A DNA stretch of 64,000 nt, from positions 1 through 64,000 of the forward strand of contig CAXUBX010000001.1 in assembly GCA_964249405.1 (NCBI GenBank), read 5' to 3'. How positions within the stretch are numbered: the first letter of the stretch is position 1; every line of letters begins with the position of its first letter. The notes beneath the pieces are model-generated. The model made no database searches. It was not told where the DNA came from and saw nothing but the letters and a program-made list of their open reading frames with translations. Shown in pieces: positions 7,445 to 15,674 of this stretch. The position numbers and the translations under genes were made by a program. The DNA is from CAXTPV01 sp964249405. GTDB lineage: Bacteria; Pseudomonadota; Alphaproteobacteria; Acetobacterales; Acetobacteraceae.

Positions 7445-8364
7445 CGGCTCCGCCGCTCTTTCCGCTGTTCCTCGATCTCGCCGGACGCCCCGCGTTCCTG
7501 CTCGGCGACGGCGAAGCGGCGGCGCGACGGCGGACGACGTTGCTGAGATCCGGCGCGGTCCTTCGGCATGCCAGGCACCGTTTCGACCCGGCGGCGCTCG
7601 AGGGTTGCGCCGTGGCGATCGGCGCCGAGGCCCCGGCGGAAGAACTTCGCCTGCTCCACCAGGCTGCGCGAGCGGGCGGCATCCCGGTCAACGTGGTCGA
7701 CCAGCCCGCCCTTTCCACGTTCGTGACGCCGGCCGTGGTCGAGCGCCTGCCGCTGCAGCTCGCGATCTGCTCGGCCGGAAGCGCCCCCGTCCTCGCGAGG
7801 CTGCTCCGCGCCCGGATCGAGACCTTGGTGGATCCGGCCTACGGGCGCCTCGCCGCGCTCGCCGAGCGGATGAAGGAGGAGACCCGCCGGCGCCTTCCCG
7901 ATGTCGTGCGCCGCCGACGCATGCTGGAGCGCGCTCTCGGCGGCCGGGCGGCGGCGCTGATGCTGGCGGGCGACGAGGCGGCCGCGGAGCGGGCATATCG
8001 CGAGGAGCTCGACAGGTCCGCAGGTCGGGCCGAAGAGGAGGCCGCAGGTCCCGAGCCGGGACTGGTCCATCTTCTGGACCCCGGGCCGGGCGAGGCCGAC
8101 CTGCTGACGCTCCGGGCCCTCCGGCTTCTCGGCGAGGCCGACGTGATCGTCCATGCGCCGGACGAGAGCCCCTCGGTGCTCGAGGTCGCGCGACGCGACG
8201 CGACACGGGTCGTGCTGCCCGGTCCACAGGCCGGAACCCTCGTCGAACTCGGCCGGCAGGGGCGCCGCGTGGTCCGGCTTCGCCCCTACGACGGCGAGCA
8301 CCGGGCGCTCCGCGCCGCCGGCATCGCCGTCGAACACATTCCCGGAGTGCCAGCCCCGTCATGA
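7441..8364 (+). CDS. Siroheme-synthase-like protein: CysG N-terminal domain with degenerate methyltransferase tail
   Basis: The N-terminal 200 residues match precorrin-2 dehydrogenase/sirohydrochlorin ferrochelatase. The start LFPLFLDLAGRPAFLLGDGEAAARR corresponds to the Rossmann strand and GxGxxA motif, and NVVDQPALSTFVTPA and ICSAGSAPVLARLLR match the conserved NAD-domain end and substrate region. The last ~100 residues begin like the uroporphyrinogen-III methyltransferase domain (DPGPGEADLLTLRALRLLGEADVIVH). They then collapse and end at HIPGVPAPS, where a full enzyme would continue for over 100 residues. The GGDP motif is replaced by RPYDGEH. No ATG, GTG or TTG gives a complete Rossmann motif. 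The first usable codon is CTG 7441, inside a CTGA overlap with the preceding ORF. TTG 7540 would delete the motif. Confidence 0.75.
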   Translation: MTAPPLFPLFLDLAGRPAFLLGDGEAAARRRTTLLRSGAVLRHARHRFDPAALEGCAVAIGAEAPAEELRLLHQAARAGGIPVNVVDQPALSTFVTPAVVERLPLQLAICSAGSAPVLARLLRARIETLVDPAYGRLAALAERMKEETRRRLPDVVRRRRMLERALGGRAAALMLAGDEAAAERAYREELDRSAGRAEEEAAGPEPGLVHLLDPGPGEADLLTLRALRLLGEADVIVHAPDESPSVLEVARRDATRVVLPGPQAGTLVELGRQGRRVVRLRPYDGEHRALRAAGIAVEHIPGVPAPS

Positions 8365-8963
8365 CCCGAACCAGCCTGCCTGCACGCCGCCTCCGGGCGG
8401 CCCCCCTGATCACGGCGGCCATCCTCGGGGGGGCAGCGCCCGCGGCGCTGGCCGCCGCGTCGGCCGGAGGGGTCACCTTTCCGCCTTCCGTCGACGAGGC
8501 CGGACGGACGCTGGTCGAGAACGGCGCCGGGTTGCGCGTCTTCTTCCTCGTGGTGGATGGCTACGCCTCCGCGCTCTATCTCCCGCGCCCGGCGCATGAC
8601 CTCTCCGACGTGCTGGCCGAGCCCGGCCCGAAGGAGATCCGCACCGTCTTCCTCCACGCCGCCTCGGCCGAACAGCTCCGCCACGAACTCGCCCGGATCC
8701 ACGACACCTACTGCGCCCATGCGGCCTGTCCGGCCTCTGACGAACGCGCCTACGCGACCCTGCTCTCCCATCAGGCGCCGGTCAGGGCCGGCGAAGGAGA
8801 GCAGATGCTCCTGACCGCCGGAGGCGTCACGGTCAGCCGGGACGGAGCACCCCCGTTCACGATCGCCGATCCGCATTTCGGCGACGCCCTGCTCGCCTCG
8901 ATGCTCGGCCCGAGCGCACCGACGGCGCGTTACCGGCGCGGCCTGCTCGGGCTCGCGACCTGA
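8361..8963 (+). CDS. Chalcone isomerase-like exported protein
   Basis: A 200-residue protein with a signal peptide (Arg-rich start, hydrophobic LITAAILGGAAPAALAA, cleavage near residue 33). The domain resembles the chalcone-isomerase-like fold of bacterial exported proteins: GVTFPPSVDEAGRTLVENGAGLR at its start, then FLVVDGYASALYLP, KEIRTVFLHAASAEQLRHEL and FGDALLASMLG, in the usual order. Bacterial members are mostly uncharacterised; non-catalytic members bind fatty acids. The ATG overlaps the stop of the CysG-like gene by four bases (ATGA), so the two are co-translated. The role is unknown. Confidence 0.75.
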   Translation: MTRTSLPARRLRAAPLITAAILGGAAPAALAAASAGGVTFPPSVDEAGRTLVENGAGLRVFFLVVDGYASALYLPRPAHDLSDVLAEPGPKEIRTVFLHAASAEQLRHELARIHDTYCAHAACPASDERAYATLLSHQAPVRAGEGEQMLLTAGGVTVSRDGAPPFTIADPHFGDALLASMLGPSAPTARYRRGLLGLAT

Positions 8964-8987
8964 GCGCGCCGCGTGCTAGATCGCCCG

Positions 8988-9512
8988 ATGCCCGACATCG
9001 ATCCCGATCTTCCGTTCCGGCCGGTCCGCGTCGCGGTCCTCACCGTGTCCGACACCCGCGATGTCGCGACCGACACCTCGGGCGCCACCCTCGTCGAACG
9101 GCTGGAGGCGGCCGGTCACGTGCTTGCCGACCGTGCGCTGCTGCCCGACGAGGCGGACGCGATCGAGGCGAGGCTCCGCGTCTGGATCGCCGATCCCGGG
9201 ATCGAGATCGTGCTGAGCACCGGCGGCACCGGGATCACCAGGCGCGACGTGACGCCGGAAGCCTTCGAGCGCGTGATCGACAAGCGGATCGAGGGCTTCG
9301 GCGAGCTGTTCCGCGCCCTCAGCTTCGCCAAGATCGGCACCTCGACGATCCAGTCGCGAGCGCTCGCGGGGGTCGCCGGCGGCACCCTGCTGTTCGCGCT
9401 CCCGGGGAGTCGCGGCGCCGTGATCGACGCCTGGGACGGGATCCTCGTCCATCAGCTCGACAACCGGTTCCGTCCCTGCAACTTCATCGAACTGCTGCCG
9501 CGCCTCGTCTGA
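8988..9512 (+). CDS. moaB: Molybdenum cofactor biosynthesis protein B
   Basis: A 174-residue MoaB/Mog-type protein that acts at the molybdopterin adenylylation step of Mo-cofactor synthesis. The fold is recognised by RVAVLTVSDTRDVATDTSG at the start, LPDE after the first helix, STGGTGITRRDVTPEAF (the substrate-binding GGTG loop) and LFALPGSRGAVIDAWD near the end. Length is typical for MoaB. ATG 8988 was preferred to a GTG 15 bases upstream because it begins just before the conserved first strand. It is 24 bases after the preceding gene. Confidence 0.9.
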   Translation: MPDIDPDLPFRPVRVAVLTVSDTRDVATDTSGATLVERLEAAGHVLADRALLPDEADAIEARLRVWIADPGIEIVLSTGGTGITRRDVTPEAFERVIDKRIEGFGELFRALSFAKIGTSTIQSRALAGVAGGTLLFALPGSRGAVIDAWDGILVHQLDNRFRPCNFIELLPRLV

Positions 9513-9548
9513 GCGGGCAGACTGGATCGTCCCTGGGAAAGGTTTCCG

Positions 9549-9830
9549 ATGCTGACGAGTTCGACCGACCCCCACCCGCTTCTCGGCGCCGGGCTCGAGT
9601 TCCGTGATGCGCACGGGGCGGTGACGTCGCACGCGGCGGTGATCGCCGTGTTCCCGTCGAACAAGGACAGCGTCGGCGATCTCGCCCTGATCGAGCACCA
9701 CGATCTCTTCAGCGGGCAGACCACCACGCGCCGGATCCTGCCGATCACCGAGCTCGCCGATCATCACTGGGTGTTCTTCGCCTCGATCGAGGCCCTGCAG
9801 GCCCATCACCGCGCCTTGCAGGGAGGCTGA
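9549..9830 (+). CDS. Hypothetical protein, 93 residues
   Basis: I do not recognise this family. The protein has no signal peptide or membrane helix and reads like a small soluble domain of strands and one C-terminal helix (IEALQAHHRALQ). Codon use matches neighbouring genes and a weak purine-rich site (GGGAAAGG) precedes the ATG. It sits between moaB and a cupin gene on the same strand with short gaps, so it is probably part of that unit. Confidence 0.6.
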   Translation: MLTSSTDPHPLLGAGLEFRDAHGAVTSHAAVIAVFPSNKDSVGDLALIEHHDLFSGQTTTRRILPITELADHHWVFFASIEALQAHHRALQGG

Positions 9831-9839
9831 CGGGACCCG

Positions 9840-10262
9840 ATGACCGGACAGAGTGCCCGCTTCGACACCGCCGCGATCGCGGCATCGTTCCCGTCCGCGG
9901 CCGACACGCTCCTCCTCGACACCACGCTGACCAGCGAGGATGCGGCGAGCACGCGGATCTTCCGGGTCTATCGGCCGACCCCGCCGCACTATCACGCCAC
10001 GTGCGACGAGCATCTCTACGTCCTGTCCGGACGCGGCGTGTTCTGGGCGGGAAGCGAGACGGAACGCGCGCCGTTCGAGCCGGGCCACCTTCTCTTCTTC
10101 CGGCGGCGCGTCGTTCACGCGGTCCCGGAGATCGAGGCCGGCGAACCCGTGGTGTTCCTCGCGGTGGACACGCCGAGGCGCGACCCGCGCGACGTGATCT
10201 TCGTGAACGAGGGCGACGGCACGCCGGAGAGCTTCATCGCGGACCGGGACAAGGCTGGCTGA
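9840..10262 (+). CDS. Cupin domain-containing protein
   Basis: A 140-residue single-domain cupin. Motif 1 is PHYHATCDEHLYVLSGRGVFWAG, giving two His and a Glu as likely metal ligands. Motif 2 is FEPGHLLFFRRRVVHAVPEI, giving the final His. Such proteins range from small dioxygenases and isomerases to non-enzymatic sensors. The intact ligand set suggests it binds a metal. It starts 9 bases after the preceding hypothetical gene and converges on the VOC gene. Confidence 0.8.
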   Translation: MTGQSARFDTAAIAASFPSAADTLLLDTTLTSEDAASTRIFRVYRPTPPHYHATCDEHLYVLSGRGVFWAGSETERAPFEPGHLLFFRRRVVHAVPEIEAGEPVVFLAVDTPRRDPRDVIFVNEGDGTPESFIADRDKAG

Positions 10263-10268
10263 GCGCGC

Positions 10269-11195
10269 TCAGGCGCCGGTCACCATCACCAGGTGACCGT
10301 CCGGGTCGTGCAGCAGGGCTGCCCGGCCGCCGCGTTCGAGGGGCACGGCGTGGCGCGACACGAAGCGGAGTCGCCTCTCGATCGCCTCGTCCACCACCTG
10401 GTCGAGGTCGGCGACCGCGATCACGAGGCGGGTCGCCGCGATGTCGTTCGGCCGCGCGGTCACCGCGATCGGCCGACCGGTCGCGGGGATGCGGTTGCAG
10501 AGGAACTCGACATGCGGCGAGGCGGGATCGGCCGTCGAGAGCGCCGTCACCTCGACGACCGCGTTGAAGCTCCCGTCGAGCGCCTCCTGCTCCGGCCCGA
10601 CGTTCCGCGAACGGGCGCCGACCGTCAGCCCGAGCAGGCCGGCATAGAACGCCTCGGATCGCGCGGTGTCCGCGACCGCGATCGCCGAGTGGTCGATGCC
10701 GAGGACCGGCGGGCCGGCGGGCCGGCCGGCCCATTTGCGCGGTCTCTTGGCGGCCGGAAACTGGAGCAGCTCCAGGGGATGCCCCTCCGGATCGCGGAAC
10801 TTGATCGCGGTGACGCCACCCGAGGCCGCGGGAAGCGTGACCGGGCGGTCGGACCCGATCGGTCGCCCGCCCGCGTCGCGGGCCCGCGACCAGGCGCGCT
10901 CGATGTCGTCGGTGACCATGGCGAAATGCTGGAACCAGAGATCGTCGCTCCGGCTGTCGGGGGGGTAGGCGAGGCCCGGCTCGTCGAATGACTGGAGCTC
11001 GATCCGCTCGTCGCCGATCCCGAGCGTCGCGACGACCGCGCGCACGCCCCGGAGGCCGAACAGACGCGCGAAATCCTCGCCGCTCGCCTGCCCCTTGTCG
11101 AGTACCGCGAAGCCGAACGCATCCACGTAGAAACGCGCGAGGCGGTCGGCGTCGCTCACCGTGAGCCCGACATGGCTGAGCCGCTGCGCCGTCAC
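10269..11195 (-). CDS. VOC family protein with two glyoxalase-like domains
   Basis: A 308-residue protein with two vicinal-oxygen-chelate modules. The first begins at RLSHVGLTVSDADRLARFYVDAFGF; the second begins near residue 165 with GIDHSAIAVADTARSEAFYAGLLGL. Each has the beta-alpha-beta-beta-beta layout, and DPDGHLVMVTGA closes the second. Candidate metal ligands are the His after LS and after FQ in domain one and the final Glu/His positions. VOC proteins include glyoxalases, extradiol dioxygenases and fosfomycin-type enzymes; the substrate is not predicted. I chose GTG 11195 because it overlaps the stop of the upstream SMP-30 gene by four bases. A TTG 21 bases upstream is the alternative. 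Confidence 0.8.
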   Translation of the reverse strand: MTAQRLSHVGLTVSDADRLARFYVDAFGFAVLDKGQASGEDFARLFGLRGVRAVVATLGIGDERIELQSFDEPGLAYPPDSRSDDLWFQHFAMVTDDIERAWSRARDAGGRPIGSDRPVTLPAASGGVTAIKFRDPEGHPLELLQFPAAKRPRKWAGRPAGPPVLGIDHSAIAVADTARSEAFYAGLLGLTVGARSRNVGPEQEALDGSFNAVVEVTALSTADPASPHVEFLCNRIPATGRPIAVTARPNDIAATRLVIAVADLDQVVDEAIERRLRFVSRHAVPLERGGRAALLHDPDGHLVMVTGA

Positions 11196-12097
11196 GGCCA
11201 GGACGCGCCGCGGCAACCGAGGAAGATCGCATGGAGCGTGTCGGACGCCGCGATGAACAGGCGGCTCCGTGCCGTGCCGCCGAAAGCCACGTTCGACACC
11301 GTCTTCGGGACCATCACCTTGCCGAGCAGCGAACCGTCCGGGCCGATGCAGTGGACGCCGTCGGCCGCCGAGCTCCAGAGATTGCCATGCTCGTCGATCC
11401 TGAACCCGTCGGCGTAGCCGGGCTCGACCTTGTGGAAGATGTCACCACCGCTGAGCCGGCCCTCCGGGGAGACGTCGAACGCGCGGATGAATTGCTTCGG
11501 GGGCGCCTCGCCGGACTGATCGCCGGTCTCCGCGACGTAGAGACGCGTCTCGTCGGGCGAGAAGGCGAGCCCATTGGGTCCGTCGAAATCGTCGGCGACC
11601 GCCTCCAGCGCGCCACGGTCGGGATCGAGCCTGTAGACACGCGGCCGCTGCTCGGAACGCTGGCGTCCGCCCTCGTAGTCGGTCGAGATGCCGTAGAGCG
11701 GATCGGTGAACCAGATCGTTCCGTCGCCCTTCACCACGAGGTCGTTCGGCGCGTTGAGCCGACGGCCCTCGAAACGATCGGCCAGCGTCGTGATCCGCCC
11801 GTCATGCTCGATCCGGAAGATGCCGCGGTCGTGGTGGGAGCAGAACACGACCCGGCCCAGGCGGTCGAGCGCCTGGCCGTTCGCGTAGCGTGACGGCACG
11901 CGGAACGGGGTCGCGCCCTCCTCGTCCGACCAGCGCATGGTCCGGTTGCTCGGGATGTCCTGGAACAGCAGCGCGTTCCAGGCGCCGACCCAGACCGGCC
12001 CTTCCAGCCAGCGGAAGCCCGAGGCGAGCGTCTCCAGCGACGCATTGCCCAGGATGAGGCGCCCGAACCGCGGCGATCGAACGTCGAAGCCGTCCAT
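11192..12097 (-). CDS. SMP-30/gluconolactonase/LRE family protein
   Basis: A 301-residue six-bladed beta-propeller of the SMP-30 lactonase family. The expected divalent-metal ligands can be seen: Glu in FRWLEGPVW, Asn in LNAPNDLVV, Asn in FDGPNGLAFSPDE and Asp in GYADGFRIDEHGNLW. The enzyme likely opens a sugar lactone or similar ester. The gene starts at ATG 12097 and overlaps the VOC gene by four bases, so the pair acts in one pathway. It is divergent from nadA, with 140 bases between starts that contain the nad palindrome. Confidence 0.87.
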   Translation of the reverse strand: MDGFDVRSPRFGRLILGNASLETLASGFRWLEGPVWVGAWNALLFQDIPSNRTMRWSDEEGATPFRVPSRYANGQALDRLGRVVFCSHHDRGIFRIEHDGRITTLADRFEGRRLNAPNDLVVKGDGTIWFTDPLYGISTDYEGGRQRSEQRPRVYRLDPDRGALEAVADDFDGPNGLAFSPDETRLYVAETGDQSGEAPPKQFIRAFDVSPEGRLSGGDIFHKVEPGYADGFRIDEHGNLWSSAADGVHCIGPDGSLLGKVMVPKTVSNVAFGGTARSRLFIAASDTLHAIFLGCRGASWP

Positions 12098-12189
12098 GGC
12101 GGTTCGAACGTGCGGCCCCGAGGATTGGTTCGGTTGGCCCGGGCGCGCTTGACACGACCTTCGCGTCGGCCCACCTCTGGCAGCGTTCA

Positions 12190-12212
12190 GTTATGCTCAA
12201 ATCGAGCATAAC
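12190..12212. promoter_or_regulatory. Perfect 9-bp inverted repeat in the nadABC leader (candidate operator)
   Basis: The arms GTTATGCTC (12190-12198) and GAGCATAAC (12204-12212) are exact reverse complements separated by AAATC. The element lies 25 bases before the nadA ATG and contains TATGCT, a fair -10 hexamer. It is too short and has no T-run, so a terminator is unlikely. Position and symmetry suit a dimeric repressor. Alphaproteobacterial nad operons are known to be controlled by repressors such as NadQ; I could not check that motif. Confidence 0.7.
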
Positions 12213-12237
12213 CCATGACGAGCCGGAAGATCACTTC

Positions 12238-13230
12238 ATGAACCTTCCCCTGTCCCGCGACCTGCTCGACCGTCTTGCCCCGGTCTACGACCGGGTGAGC
12301 GCGGTCATCCCGCCCTTCGAGTGGGCGGGCTTCGCCGAGGATGTCGATGCCATCCTGCGGCTCAAGCGCGAGCGGAACGCCGTGGTGCTCGCGCACAACT
12401 ATCAGACCCCGGAGATCTTCCATGGCGTCGCCGACATCACGGGCGACAGCCTGCTGCTCGCCCGCGAGGCGGCGCGCACCGCTTCCGACGTGATCGTCGT
12501 CGCGGGCGTCCACTTCATGGGCGAGACCGCGAAGCTCCTGAACCCCGGTCGCACCGTGATCGTGCCCGACCACCGGGCCGGCTGCTCGCTCGCCGAGAGC
12601 ATCACGCCCGAAGACGTCCGAGCGCTGCGGACCCTCCATCCGGGCGTTCCGGTCGTCACCTACGTGAACACCTCGGCGGCGGTGAAGGCCGAGAGCGACA
12701 TCTGCTGCACCTCGGGCAACGCGGTCCGGGTGGTGGAAAGCCTCGGCGTCCCCGAGGTGATCATGATCCCGGACGAGTTCCTGGCCCGGAACGTCCAGAA
12801 GGACACCGCGGTCCGCATCATCCCCTGGCGTGGCCATTGCGAGGTGCACGAACGCTTCACCGCCGACGACGTCCGCGCCTTCCGGGACGCCCATCCGGGG
12901 GTGGTGGTGCTCGCCCATCCGGAGTGCCCGCCCGAGGTGGTGGCGGAGGCCGACATGGCGGGCTCGACGGCGCACATGGCGGATTGGGTGGCCCGTGAAG
13001 CCCCCACGACCGCGCTGCTGCTCACCGAATGCTCGATGAGCGACAACATCGCGGTGATGAACCCGCGGACCCGCTTCGTGCGACCCTGCAATCTCTGTCC
13101 GCACATGAAGCGGATCACGCTCGGCAACATCCGCTCGTCGCTTGAGACGCTGGAGGGCGCGATCACCGTGCCCGACGACGTCGCCGAGCGGGCACGCCTC
13201 GCCGTCGAGCGGATGCTCGCGGTCCACTGA
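12238..13230 (+). CDS. nadA: Quinolinate synthase
   Basis: A 330-residue enzyme that condenses iminoaspartate with dihydroxyacetone phosphate to quinolinate, the second step of de novo NAD synthesis. The three [4Fe-4S] ligand Cys sites are visible: RAGCSLAES, SDICCTSGN and RPCNLCPHMKRI. Other signatures are AHNYQTPEI, GVHFMGETAKLL and VIMIPDEFLA. ATG 12238 was preferred over ATG 12193 because the latter lies inside the palindrome and adds residues not expected in the family. A GGAAG site precedes 12238. It heads the nadABC operon. Confidence 0.95.
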   Translation: MNLPLSRDLLDRLAPVYDRVSAVIPPFEWAGFAEDVDAILRLKRERNAVVLAHNYQTPEIFHGVADITGDSLLLAREAARTASDVIVVAGVHFMGETAKLLNPGRTVIVPDHRAGCSLAESITPEDVRALRTLHPGVPVVTYVNTSAAVKAESDICCTSGNAVRVVESLGVPEVIMIPDEFLARNVQKDTAVRIIPWRGHCEVHERFTADDVRAFRDAHPGVVVLAHPECPPEVVAEADMAGSTAHMADWVAREAPTTALLLTECSMSDNIAVMNPRTRFVRPCNLCPHMKRITLGNIRSSLETLEGAITVPDDVAERARLAVERMLAVH

Positions 13231-13243
13231 AAGTCGAACCCCG

Positions 13244-14833
13244 ATGACCATCGTCCCGTTCGACCCGCCCGTCCCCGTCGACGGACCGGTCATCGTCGGC
13301 GCCGGCCTCGCCGGCCTCTCGGCAGCGCTGGCGCTCGCGCCCCGCCCCTGCCTCGTGCTGGCCGCGAGCCCACTCGGTACCGGGTGCTCGACCGGCTGGG
13401 CGCAGGGCGGCATCGCCGCCGCGGTCGGGGTCGACGACGATCCCGCGCTTCATCTCGCCGACACGGTCGCCGCCGCCGATGGGCTCGCCGACCCGGACGC
13501 CGCGCGATCGATCCTCGACCAGGGTCCGGACGCGATCGCGCGGCTCGCCCGCCTCGGCGTCCGCTTCGACCGTGACGAGGCCGGCGCGCTCCGCCTCGGC
13601 CTCGAGGCCGCGCACGGCAGACGGCGGATCGTGCATGCCGATGGCGACGGCACCGGGCGCGAGATTCTACGCGCGATGGTCGAGGCCGTCCGGCGCACGA
13701 CGTCGATCACCGTGCGCGAAGGGCTGGCCGCACGTCGCCTGCTGCTCGATGCGCGTGGTCGCGTCGCCGGCGTCCTCGCGGTCCGCGACGCGGACGGCGC
13801 GTCGATCACGTTCCGGACCGGCGCGGTCGTCCTCGCGACCGGAGGCATCGGTGCGCTCTGGGCGCATACCACCAACCCGACGGGCGCACGCGGCAACGGG
13901 ATCGCGCTCGCCGCCCGCGCCGGCGCGCGCCTCGCCGAGCTGGAGTTCGTCCAGTTCCACCCGACCGCGATCGACGCCGGACGCGACCCGATGCCGCTCG
14001 CCTCCGAAGCGGTCCGGGGCGAGGGCGCGCATCTCGTCGACGAGACCGGCCACCGCTTCATGCTCGACTGCGGCGAGGCGCAGGGCCGGGCCGAGCTCGC
14101 GCCCCGCGACGTCGTCGCCCGCGCGGTCGCGGCACGCATCGCGAGCGGCCATCGCGTGTTCCTCGACGCGAGGGACGCGCTCGGCGCCCGGTTTCCGCAG
14201 CGCTTCCCCTCGGTCCATGCACTCTGCGTGTCGGCCGGGATCGATCCGTGCACGGCACCGATCCCGATCCGGCCGGCGCTGCACTACGCGATGGGCGGCG
14301 TCAGCGTCGACGGCGACGGTCGCAGCACCGTCGCCGGCCTGTTCGCGGTCGGCGAGACGGCGGCGACCGGGCTGCATGGCGCGAACCGGCTCGCGAGCAA
14401 TTCCCTGCTCGAAGCCGCGGTGACCGGCGAGCGCGCCGGGCGGCTGCTTCGCGACGGCTCCCTGGCCGCGCCGCGCCCGTCGGGACGGGCGTCGCTTGCG
14501 CCAGGCCGCGGACGCGAGGTCACGCCGATCCGGCTCGCGATGGAACGCGGCTTCGGCGTGCTCCGCGACGAGGCGGGAATGCGGCGAGCGGCGGCGGCGC
14601 TCGACAGGCTCCGCGGCGATCCGGCGATCGACGAGCTGGCGCTCGATGCCGCCCGCCTGGTCGCCGCGAGCGCGCTGGCCCGCGCCGAGAGCCGCGGCGC
14701 CCACGCCCGCACCGATCATCCCGGCCGCGACGGAACGCCGCGCCGGCGGTTCACCACGCTGGCCGAGGCCGACGCCGTGCTCGCCGCCGCGGCCGAACCC
14801 CGTCCCCATGCCGGCCTGCGGGGACGCGCATGA
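13244..14833 (+). CDS. nadB: L-aspartate oxidase
   Basis: A 529-residue flavoenzyme that oxidises L-aspartate to iminoaspartate for NadA. The FAD site is VIVGAGLAGLSAALAL near residue 18. GCSTGWAQGGIAAAV follows, with the succinate-dehydrogenase-like EFVQFHPTA and the catalytic-region HYAMGGVSVD. The C-terminus has FAVGETAATGLHGANRLASNSLLEAAVTG and the three-helix tail containing RAESRGAHARTDHP. Length is normal. It starts 13 bases after nadA and overlaps nadC by four bases (ATGA). Confidence 0.95.
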   Translation: MTIVPFDPPVPVDGPVIVGAGLAGLSAALALAPRPCLVLAASPLGTGCSTGWAQGGIAAAVGVDDDPALHLADTVAAADGLADPDAARSILDQGPDAIARLARLGVRFDRDEAGALRLGLEAAHGRRRIVHADGDGTGREILRAMVEAVRRTTSITVREGLAARRLLLDARGRVAGVLAVRDADGASITFRTGAVVLATGGIGALWAHTTNPTGARGNGIALAARAGARLAELEFVQFHPTAIDAGRDPMPLASEAVRGEGAHLVDETGHRFMLDCGEAQGRAELAPRDVVARAVAARIASGHRVFLDARDALGARFPQRFPSVHALCVSAGIDPCTAPIPIRPALHYAMGGVSVDGDGRSTVAGLFAVGETAATGLHGANRLASNSLLEAAVTGERAGRLLRDGSLAAPRPSGRASLAPGRGREVTPIRLAMERGFGVLRDEAGMRRAAAALDRLRGDPAIDELALDAARLVAASALARAESRGAHARTDHPGRDGTPRRRFTTLAEADAVLAAAAEPRPHAGLRGRA

Positions 14834-15666
14834 TCCCCGACAGCCTCGTCGAGCCGATCGTCCGTGCGGCGCTCGCCGAGGATCTCGGCCGCGCCGGCGA
14901 CATCACGGCGAACGCCGTGATACCGGAGGACACGGTCGCGGCGCTCGCGCTGACCGCGCGCGAACCCGGCGTGCTCGCCGGATCCCAGGCCGCCCGGATC
15001 GCCTTCCGTCTGGTCGACGAACGCATCCGCGTCACCCCGGTGCTCGCGGACGGAGCGACGCTCCGGCCGGGCGACGTGATCGCGCGCGTCGACGGGCCGG
15101 CCCGCTCCATCCTCACCGCCGAGCGGACCGCCCTCAACTTCATGGGCCAGCTCTCCGGCGTCGCCAGCGCGACCGCCTCCCTGGTCCGCGCGATCGGCCA
15201 CACGAAGGCGCGGATCACCGACACCAGGAAGACCGTGCCGGGTCTGCGCGCGCTCCAGAAGGAGGCGGTGCGCCTCGGCGGCGGCCGCAACCACCGCTTC
15301 GGCCTCGACGACGCGATCCTGATCAAGGACAACCATGTCGCGATCGCCGGCGGCGTGCGCGAGGCGGTGCTGCGGGCGCGCGCGGCGGCAGGGCATCTGG
15401 TGGTGATCGAGCTCGAGGTCGACACGCTCGACCAGCTGCGCGACGCGCTCTCGCTCGGCGTCGGCCACGTGCTGCTCGACAACATGGCCCCCGCGATGCT
15501 GCGGGACGCCGTCCGGATCAACGAACGGCGCGCGGTGCTGGAAGCCTCGGGCCGCGTGAGCCCGGACAGTGTCGTCGCGATCGCCGAGACCGGCGTCGAC
15601 CTGATCGCGGTCGGCTGGCTGACCCATAGCGCCCGCGTGCTCGATATCGGCCTCGACGAGCCCTGA
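14830..15666 (+). CDS. nadC: Nicotinate-nucleotide pyrophosphorylase (carboxylating)
   Basis: A 278-residue quinolinate phosphoribosyltransferase, which uses PRPP and quinolinate to make nicotinate mononucleotide and completes the nadABC pathway. Family signatures are EDLGRAGDIT, ERTALNFMGQLSGVA, TDTRKTVPGLR, GGGRNHRFGLDDAILIKDNH and VLLDNM. Its ATG overlaps the nadB stop. It converges on the DUF1697 gene eight bases downstream. Confidence 0.95.
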   Translation: MIPDSLVEPIVRAALAEDLGRAGDITANAVIPEDTVAALALTAREPGVLAGSQAARIAFRLVDERIRVTPVLADGATLRPGDVIARVDGPARSILTAERTALNFMGQLSGVASATASLVRAIGHTKARITDTRKTVPGLRALQKEAVRLGGGRNHRFGLDDAILIKDNHVAIAGGVREAVLRARAAAGHLVVIELEVDTLDQLRDALSLGVGHVLLDNMAPAMLRDAVRINERRAVLEASGRVSPDSVVAIAETGVDLIAVGWLTHSARVLDIGLDEP

Positions 15667-15674
15667 GCCCAAGA

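Noticed and set aside
12193..12237. nadA start at ATG 12193
   Set aside because: This ATG lies within the palindrome and adds 15 residues not typical of the family; ATG 12238 has a ribosome binding site.
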